Shown piece by piece: positions 58,567 to 64,000 of a stretch of 64,000 bases of DNA. The position numbers and the translations under genes are program-made. This stretch comes from Arthrobacter globiformis (GTDB taxonomy: Bacteria > Actinomycetota > Actinomycetes > Actinomycetales > Micrococcaceae), in the NCBI RefSeq assembly GCF_030818015.1, contig NZ_JAUSZX010000001.1, positions 1,736,001-1,800,000 of the forward strand, written 5' to 3'. Position 1 is the stretch's first letter; each line of letters starts with the position of its first letter. Under the pieces are notes generated by a model. It was not told the origin of the DNA, made no database searches, and saw only the letters and a program-made list of their open reading frames with translations.

Positions 58567-59307
58567 ATGGAGTCGAACAGCCCGCAAGGGGCGCCGCCCC
58601 GCCCCGAGGCCGTCCGTCACGAGTACCGGCGTGCCGCCACGTCCCACCCTGAGGGCAAGGGATGGACGCGCAACGAACTCGCGGCGCGGGTGGCGCAGGA
58701 ACTCAGCAACGGCCAGTACGTGAACCTCGGCATCGGCATGCCCACGCTGATCCCCAACTACATCCCGGCCGGCGTTGAAGTGGTCCTGCACTCCGAGAAT
58801 GGCATCCTCGGCGTCGGCCCCTATCCGGGGGAGGACGAGGTGGATCCGGACCTGATTAACGCCGGCAAGGAGACCGTCACCGTCAACAAGGGCGCGGCGT
58901 TCTTCGACTCCGCGCAGTCCTTCGGCATGATCCGCGGCGGGCATGTGGACGTGGCCGTACTCGGCGCCATGGAGGTGGCCGCCAACGGGGACCTCGCCAA
59001 CTGGATGATCCCCGGAAAGATGGTCAAGGGGATGGGCGGCGCCATGGACCTGGTCTTCGGCGCCAAAAAGGTGATTGTCATGATGGAGCACGTGGACCGC
59101 AGCGGGAAACCGAAGATCGTGGATCGTTGCTCGCTGCCTTTGACGGGCAAGGCCTGCGTGGACCGCATCATCACCGACCTTGCCGTCCTTGACGTCACGC
59201 CTGACGGGCTGATCCTGCGCGAACTCGCCCCGAACGTGTCGGCGGAGGATGTTGCCGCCGCTACCGGTGCGGAGCTGTTCGAGGAAGACCAGGAACTTAC
59301 CGTATGA
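58567..59307 (+). CDS. scoB: 3-oxoacid CoA-transferase, subunit B
   Basis: A 246-residue subunit. The [12 protein letters not shown] motif carries the catalytic glutamate, with [16 protein letters not shown] before it and [20 protein letters not shown] after. An N-terminal extension of about 30 residues ([20 protein letters not shown]) is unusual. The end overlaps the MaoC gene by four bases, indicating a tightly coupled operon. Confidence 0.94.
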   Translation: MESNSPQGAPPRPEAVRHEYRRAATSHPEGKGWTRNELAARVAQELSNGQYVNLGIGMPTLIPNYIPAGVEVVLHSENGILGVGPYPGEDEVDPDLINAGKETVTVNKGAAFFDSAQSFGMIRGGHVDVAVLGAMEVAANGDLANWMIPGKMVKGMGGAMDLVFGAKKVIVMMEHVDRSGKPKIVDRCSLPLTGKACVDRIITDLAVLDVTPDGLILRELAPNVSAEDVAAATGAELFEEDQELTV

Positions 59308-59837
59308 GCGCAGCCGGGGACGCAGGCAGTTCCAGCAGCGGCAGCGTCCGCGTCATCGAGCAGCGGGGACTCTACTTTGAGGAACTCGAGGAAGACGTCG
59401 TCTACGCGCACCGGCCGGGCCGGACCGTCACGGAAACGGACAACGTGCTGTTCACCACCATGACCATGAACACGCAGGGGCTGCACCTGGACGCCGCATG
59501 GAGCGCGGGCCAGCCCTTCGGCCAGCGGCTGGTCAACTCCATGTTCACGCTGTCGACGGTGGTGGGTCAGTCCGTCGGCCAGCTGACACAGGGCACCATC
59601 ATCGCGCAGCTGGGGCTGACCGACGTCTCCTTCCCGCACCCGCTCTACCACGGTGACACGCTCTATACGGAGACCGTCATCACCGGCAAGCGGCTGTCCG
59701 GGTCACGGCCGGGGCAGGGCGTCGTCACCATGCAGCACACCGGCCGCAATCAGGACGGCACCGTGGTGGCACTGGCCACGCGGAGCTGCCTGATGTGGAC
59801 GCGCGAGGCGCATATAGAGGCGCAGCGGGGCAAATAA
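59304..59837 (+). CDS. MaoC-family hydratase (3-methylglutaconyl/itaconyl-CoA hydratase candidate)
   Basis: A 177-residue hotdog-fold protein. Residues [20 protein letters not shown] include the hydratase-like core (catalytic D/N and H equivalents vary), followed by [30 protein letters not shown] and [12 protein letters not shown]. It matches Rv2499c in position. There it is thought to hydrate the unsaturated C6 acyl-CoA in leucine and itaconate breakdown with R stereochemistry. That role is by analogy. Confidence 0.88.
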   Translation: MSAAGDAGSSSSGSVRVIEQRGLYFEELEEDVVYAHRPGRTVTETDNVLFTTMTMNTQGLHLDAAWSAGQPFGQRLVNSMFTLSTVVGQSVGQLTQGTIIAQLGLTDVSFPHPLYHGDTLYTETVITGKRLSGSRPGQGVVTMQHTGRNQDGTVVALATRSCLMWTREAHIEAQRGK

Positions 59838-59852
59838 TCGGACAATGTCTGT

Positions 59853-60683
59853 ATGACCTTTGTGATGGGCCCTGCCCTGCTTTTCTGCCCTGCCGACCGC
59901 CCCGAACGCTTCCAGAAGGCCGCCGAGCGCGCCGACGCCGTCATCCTGGACCTCGAGGATGCCGTGGCGTCGCCGGACAAGCAGCGGGCACGGGGCGCCA
60001 TCCTGGCCCAGCTCGGAGGCTCCGGCGAGGGGCCGGAGCTCGATCCCAGCCGGACCATCATCAGGATCAACCCGGCCGGCACCGAGGACTTCGAGAAGGA
60101 CCTGCACTGCCTGGCCCACACGCCCTACCGCACCGTCATGCTCGCCAAGGCGGAGAGCGCGAATCAGCTCCGGGCGCTGCCGGACTTCCACGTGATTGCC
60201 CTGTGCGAAACGGCCGCGGGCGTGGTCCACGCACCAGCCATTGCTGCCGAACCCAACGTGGTGGCCATGATGTGGGGGGCGGAGGACCTGCTTGCCTCCC
60301 TCGGCGGCACTTCCAGCAGGAATGACGACGGCGGCTACCGCGCCGTCGCCCTGCACGCCCGCTCCTCCGTGCTCCTGGCAGCGGGCGCAGCCGGCAAGCA
60401 GGCCGTGGACGCGGTCTACGTGAACATCCCCGACCTCGACGGGCTCGCCGCGGAGGCCCGGGACGCCGCTGCCTCCGGGTTCGGCTCCAAGGCCTGCATC
60501 CACCCCAACCAAGTGGCCGCCGTCCGGGCCGCCTACGCACCCTCGGGCGAGGACGTGGCCGCTGCTACGCACCTGCTGGAGGCAGCAAAGGAAGCCGGGA
60601 CCGGGGTGTTCCAATACCAGGGCCGGATGATCGACGGTCCCATCCTTCGGCACGCAGAGTCGGTGCTCCGCAGGGCCCGTTAG
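59853..60683 (+). CDS. citE: CitE-like beta-hydroxyacyl-CoA lyase (HMG-CoA/citramalyl-CoA lyase candidate)
   Basis: A 276-residue HpcH/HpaI-superfamily lyase. Marks: DAVILDLEDAVASPDKQRAR, RINPAGTEDFEKDL (Arg contacting substrate), ALCETAAGVVHAPAIA with the metal-binding Glu, and MMWGAEDLLASLGG with the Asp. There is no citrate lyase CitD/CitF partner. The M. tuberculosis equivalent Rv2498c is reported as an R-specific HMG-CoA and citramalyl-CoA lyase, so this is probably the last step of the local leucine route. Confidence 0.9.
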   Translation: MTFVMGPALLFCPADRPERFQKAAERADAVILDLEDAVASPDKQRARGAILAQLGGSGEGPELDPSRTIIRINPAGTEDFEKDLHCLAHTPYRTVMLAKAESANQLRALPDFHVIALCETAAGVVHAPAIAAEPNVVAMMWGAEDLLASLGGTSSRNDDGGYRAVALHARSSVLLAAGAAGKQAVDAVYVNIPDLDGLAAEARDAAASGFGSKACIHPNQVAAVRAAYAPSGEDVAAATHLLEAAKEAGTGVFQYQGRMIDGPILRHAESVLRRAR

Positions 60684-60734
60684 GTTCCGCCGGGCACGGT
60701 AGCCCGCCGTCGGTCTCCTATATTCCGGACGCCA

Positions 60735-62189
60735 TCACTTCCGTGCCCGCAGGGAAATGGGCGGGATTGCCTCGTAGAGGGGTGTCCGGATCCAGCGCTG
60801 GCCGGTCTCCCGGAATTCCGCACGGGTGGCGAAACGGTACAGATAGGTGCGGGCGCGCACCCAATGGGGGCGTTCGCCGTCGAACGGGTCATGGCGCAGC
60901 AGCCGCAGCATGGCTGCGTCAGCCTCGAGCAGCTTGCCAAGGAAGGCGTAGAACCATTCCTCGTGGACCGTGCGCAGGGGCAGGAACCACATGAGCCAGT
61001 CCAGCCGCAAATGATAGGGAGCCCACTGGCGGGGGAGCCGGTACACGTCGCCGGGTTTTCCCTTGAAACCGTACTCGCGCCAGTCGGCCGCCTCGTCCGG
61101 ATCCTCGTCCAGGGTGCCCTCCACCGCCACCTCGATGCGCTGCTTCGTTACCGTGCCGAACGCGCCGTAGGTGTTCACCAGCTGCCAGCGGTTGAAGCTG
61201 GCGTTCATCAGCTGGTACTGGGAGAACAGGTTGCGGATGGGCCAGTAGCTGAGGACCACCAGGAGCAGGGACGCGGCCAGGGTGATGAGAAGCCACCACA
61301 GCGGCGTCTCCCCGGTGGTGTGCCAGTCCAGCGGAATGACCGGCAGCACCGTGTGCGCCACGGGATCGCTGACGCCGGCGAAGGCCAGCACGATCGCTAT
61401 CCAGTTCAGCCACGCAAAGTTGCCGCTGGCCACCAGCCACAGCTGGGTGAAGATGATGATGCCCGCCGCGATGCTGCCCAGCGGCTGGGGCGCGAAGAGG
61501 AAGAACGGCACCACCAGCTGGGCGAAGTGGTTGCCCACCACCTCCAGCCGGTGGAAGGGCTTCGGCAGCAGATGCGCCTGCCGGCTCAGAGGGCCTGGCA
61601 TCGGCTGGGTCTCGTGGTGGTAGTACAGGGCAGTGAGGTCGCGCCACTCCCGGCCGCCGCGGATCTTGATCATGCCGGCCCCGAATTCCAGCCGGAACAC
61701 CAGCCAGGCCACGAGGATCAGGATGGTCCGGGGCGGATCGGTCTGGTCAGATCCCAGGAAGGCCACGGTGAAGCCGGCCTCCAGGAGCAGCATTTCCCAG
61801 CCGAACCCGTAGAACGTCTGCCCTACATTGACCACTGACATGTACAGCAGCCACAGCGCCAGGAACGCGATCAGCGGTACCCAGGGCGGACCCAGCTGGG
61901 GGAGGCCGAGGACCAGGACGCCGGAGATGAACAGACCCGTAGCGCAGACGGCCCGGAACAGCCGATCGGAGTAGCGCCAGCGGAACAGCGTGGGCCGGCG
62001 CATCCGGCTGAAAGCCTCCAGGTAGTCCGGAACCGGAAGGAGTCCGCGCTCGCCGAGAAGGGCCGGGAACTGGTTGAGGGAGGAGAGGAACGCAACGAGA
62101 TAGAGTGCAGCAACACCGCGCTGCAGCACCTGCCGGGCGAATTCATAGTCCGGCGCATCGAACCACGCGGCCCAGTCCACGGGCACCAC
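60735..62189 (-). CDS. Lipase maturation factor family protein (LMF/DUF1222-like)
   Basis: A 484-residue membrane protein with about eight helices. It resembles the lipase maturation factor family: RMRRPTLFRWRYSDR, GWEMLLLEAGFTVAFLG, RLEFGAGMIKIRGGREWRDL, YYHHETQPMPGPLSR and, toward the C-terminus, WREYGFKGKPGDV with WFYAFLGKLLEAD. Eukaryotic members help fold lipases in the ER; bacterial function is unknown. Convergent with citE and divergent from dxr (109 bases between). Confidence 0.9.
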   Translation of the reverse strand: MVPVDWAAWFDAPDYEFARQVLQRGVAALYLVAFLSSLNQFPALLGERGLLPVPDYLEAFSRMRRPTLFRWRYSDRLFRAVCATGLFISGVLVLGLPQLGPPWVPLIAFLALWLLYMSVVNVGQTFYGFGWEMLLLEAGFTVAFLGSDQTDPPRTILILVAWLVFRLEFGAGMIKIRGGREWRDLTALYYHHETQPMPGPLSRQAHLLPKPFHRLEVVGNHFAQLVVPFFLFAPQPLGSIAAGIIIFTQLWLVASGNFAWLNWIAIVLAFAGVSDPVAHTVLPVIPLDWHTTGETPLWWLLITLAASLLLVVLSYWPIRNLFSQYQLMNASFNRWQLVNTYGAFGTVTKQRIEVAVEGTLDEDPDEAADWREYGFKGKPGDVYRLPRQWAPYHLRLDWLMWFLPLRTVHEEWFYAFLGKLLEADAAMLRLLRHDPFDGERPHWVRARTYLYRFATRAEFRETGQRWIRTPLYEAIPPISLRARK

Positions 62190-62298
62190 GTTACCCCGGC
62201 GCGGATGCGCGTCAAGGTGCTGCCACTTGCCCGCGCAGCCCGCCTTGTGGCGGTCCCCGCACGTCCGCCGGCCACCGGCGGTGCGGGATACTTAAGCC

Positions 62299-63513
62299 AT
62301 GCAGACTTCCGGCTCCAGCCGTCCAGCCAGCCAGCCGCGGACCATTGTCATCCTCGGATCCACCGGTTCCATCGGCACCCAGGCGATTGACGTCGTCGAC
62401 GGCGCCCCCCATCTTTTCGAGGTTGTGGCGCTGAGCGCCGGGGGCGGCAACCTCGAACTCCTCGCCCGGCAGGCCGTGCACACCCGGGCGGCGGCCGTCG
62501 GCATCGCCGAAGGCGATCCCGGGCGACTCAGGGACCTGATCAACGACGCCGCCCGCGAGGCGGGGATCGGGCAGTACCGTCCCGAGATCATCGCAGGCCC
62601 GGAGGCCTCGACCACGATCGCCGCCGTGAAGGCGGACGTGGTGCTCAACGGCATCACGGGCTCGATCGGGCTGGCACCCACGCTCGCCGCGCTGGAATCC
62701 GGCGCCACCCTGGCGCTCGCCAACAAGGAATCCCTGATCGTTGGCGGTTCGCTGGTCAAAGCCGCCGCCGCGGAGGGACAGATTGTGCCGGTTGACTCCG
62801 AGCACTCCGCCATCGCCCAGTGCCTGCGCTCGGGTACTGCCGCGGAGGTGGACAAGCTCATCCTGACCGCCTCGGGCGGGCCCTTTCGCGGCCGTACCCG
62901 CGAAGAGCTCTTCGCCGTGACGCCGGAGGAGGCGCTGGCCCACCCCACCTGGGATATGGGCCTGATGGTCACCACCAACTCAGCCAGCCTGGTGAACAAG
63001 GGCCTTGAAGTCATTGAGGCGCACCTGCTGTTCGACATTCCGCTGGACCGGATCGACGTGGTGGTCCACCCGCAGTCCGTGATCCACTCGATGGTGCAGT
63101 TCGTGGACGGTTCCACCATCGCCCAGGCGTCGCCACCGGATATGCGCCTGCCGATTGCGCTTGGCCTGGGCTGGCCCGACCGGGTGCCCAACGCCGCAAC
63201 ACCCTGCGACTGGACGCGCGCCACCAGCTGGACGTTCGAGCCGCTGGACTCCGCCGCGTTCCCCGCCGTCCGGCTGGCCAAGGACGCGGCGAGGCAGGGA
63301 AGCACCTACCCTGCTGTGTTCAACGCCGCCAATGAGGAAGCTGTAACGGCTTTCCACGCCGGCCACATCCGGTTCACGCGCATCGTGGACACCATCGAGG
63401 CCGTCCTCAGCGAACATTCGGGTTCCTCCGGGCTAACGGTCGGATCCGTGCTCGATGCTGAGAAATGGGCACGTGCGCGCACCCACGAACGTTTAGCAGT
63501 GAGCAGTCTCTAG
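62299..63513 (+). CDS. dxr: 1-deoxy-D-xylulose 5-phosphate reductoisomerase
   Basis: A 404-residue MEP-pathway enzyme that converts DXP to 2-C-methyl-D-erythritol 4-phosphate with NADPH. Marks: [16 protein letters not shown] (NADPH loop, about 18-33), [25 protein letters not shown] (metal-binding), SGGPFRGRT and [19 protein letters not shown] at 62299. The site-2 protease gene follows by 19 bases, as is usual in actinobacteria. Confidence 0.97.
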   Translation: MQTSGSSRPASQPRTIVILGSTGSIGTQAIDVVDGAPHLFEVVALSAGGGNLELLARQAVHTRAAAVGIAEGDPGRLRDLINDAAREAGIGQYRPEIIAGPEASTTIAAVKADVVLNGITGSIGLAPTLAALESGATLALANKESLIVGGSLVKAAAAEGQIVPVDSEHSAIAQCLRSGTAAEVDKLILTASGGPFRGRTREELFAVTPEEALAHPTWDMGLMVTTNSASLVNKGLEVIEAHLLFDIPLDRIDVVVHPQSVIHSMVQFVDGSTIAQASPPDMRLPIALGLGWPDRVPNAATPCDWTRATSWTFEPLDSAAFPAVRLAKDAARQGSTYPAVFNAANEEAVTAFHAGHIRFTRIVDTIEAVLSEHSGSSGLTVGSVLDAEKWARARTHERLAVSSL

Positions 63514-63532
63514 GAAGCAGCAGATCTGAAGC

Positions 63533-64000
63533 ATGAGTCCCGTTATCCTCTTTATTCTTGGTGTCGTCTTTGTGGCGGTCGGCATTGCGGTATCCATTGC
63601 GCTGCATGAGGTGGGCCACCTGGTGCCCGCCAAGCTGTTCAAGGTGCGCGTCACCAAGTACATGATCGGCTTCGGCCCCACCATCTGGTCGACCAAAAAA
63701 GGTGAGACCGAGTACGGCTTCAAGGCGTTGCCGCTTGGCGGCTATGTGTCGATGATCGGCATGTACCCGCCCAACAAGGAGGACGGCTCGGTGCGCCCGT
63801 CCAGCACCGGCATGTTCCAGACGCTGGCCAGCGAGGCCCGCTCCATGGCCCATGAAGATGTGGGTCCCGGGGACGAGAACCGCGTGTTCTACCGGCTCCC
63901 GGTCTGGAAGAAGATCATCATCATGCTCGGCGGGCCGGCAATGAACCTGCTGATCGGCCTCGTGCTCACTGCCGTGCTGCTCATGGGCTTCGGCATCTCA
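63533..64000 (+). CDS. rseP: Site-2 metalloprotease RseP/Rip (3' end outside window)
   Basis: The first 156 residues of an intramembrane M50 metalloprotease that cleaves anti-sigma factors and other membrane proteins. The zinc site HEVGH (25-29) lies in the first membrane helix (LFILGVVFVAVGIAVSIALH), followed by MIGFGPTIWSTKKGETEYG and LPLGGYVSMIG. An insertion of about 45 residues before VFYRLPVWKKIIIMLGGPAMN is typical of actinobacterial Rip1. The C-terminal PDZ and second metal motif lie beyond the window. Confidence 0.95.
   Translation, partial: MSPVILFILGVVFVAVGIAVSIALHEVGHLVPAKLFKVRVTKYMIGFGPTIWSTKKGETEYGFKALPLGGYVSMIGMYPPNKEDGSVRPSSTGMFQTLASEARSMAHEDVGPGDENRVFYRLPVWKKIIIMLGGPAMNLLIGLVLTAVLLMGFGIS

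Overview
The window reads as an ordinary chromosomal stretch of a high-GC Gram-positive bacterium of the Micrococcaceae, most likely Arthrobacter or Pseudarthrobacter. Evidence: strong G/C third-position bias, frequent GTG/TTG starts, the rpsB-tsf-pyrH-frr-cdsA-DivIVA and dxr-rseP blocks, the dusB-dgt-dnaG block, and an accD1/accA1/fadE19/scoAB/MaoC/citE cluster beside branched-chain ketoacid dehydrogenase genes, as in Mycobacterium tuberculosis. The genus is inferred from gene content and protein flavour, not from a search.

Layout. 0-4.2 kb: the end of an alcohol dehydrogenase, a LysR regulator, and a divergent valine-catabolic pair mmsB-mmsA. 4.2-10.1 kb: a less orderly, accessory-looking stretch with three orphan lipoproteins, a gene-poor segment, a large secreted FG-GAP repeat protein built from near-identical 150-bp repeats, and a decayed IS256-type transposase end. 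10.1-20.9 kb: housekeeping and peripheral genes (SHOCT protein, AlkZ-like winged-helix protein, SGNH hydrolase, esterase, S4 protein, YdcZ-type transporter, glycyl-tRNA synthetase, GNAT protein, acyltransferase, alpha/beta hydrolase, YibE/F protein). 21-28 kb: dusB-dgt-dnaG, two identical tRNA-Asn genes each with its own terminator, small unknown proteins and a Bcr/CflA exporter. 28-34 kb: membrane and envelope genes (YqjE-like protein, CDP-alcohol phosphatidyltransferase, DMT transporter, GT4 glycosyltransferase), a CAT-anticodon tRNA, an acyl-CoA dehydrogenase and an M23 peptidase. 34.5-39.5 kb: the translation/lipid block rpsB-tsf-pyrH-frr-cdsA-DivIVA.

39.5-45.6 kb holds a symmetrical transport and signalling locus: a TM-GAF-LytS-type histidine kinase, a LytTR response regulator, a small membrane protein and one solute:sodium symporter on the minus strand, divergent from a DUF485 protein and a second (acetate-type) symporter. 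The shared promoter contains a direct repeat resembling a LytTR site. 45.7-47.4 kb has small membrane proteins. 47.5-60.7 kb is a complete branched-chain/leucine degradation locus: Lrp/AsnC regulator, E1alpha-E1beta-E2 dehydrogenase, TetR regulator, then biotin-dependent carboxylase beta and alpha, acyl-CoA dehydrogenase, CoA transferase A/B, MaoC hydratase and CitE-type lyase. 60.7-64 kb: a lipase maturation factor-like protein, then dxr and the start of the site-2 protease gene.

Cross-cutting observations. (1) Several catabolic promoters carry TGTGA-N6-TCACA-like palindromes, best at 48088-48107. (2) A GTTAC-N6-GTAAC-like palindrome recurs at the TetR/leucine promoter, at a distant acyl-CoA dehydrogenase and at an esterase promoter. 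(3) Short tandem duplications beginning at or just after stop codons recur through the window. (4) An actinobacterial REP-like sequence is present in frame in the E2 linker. No CRISPR array, intact insertion sequence, prophage or rRNA gene was seen.
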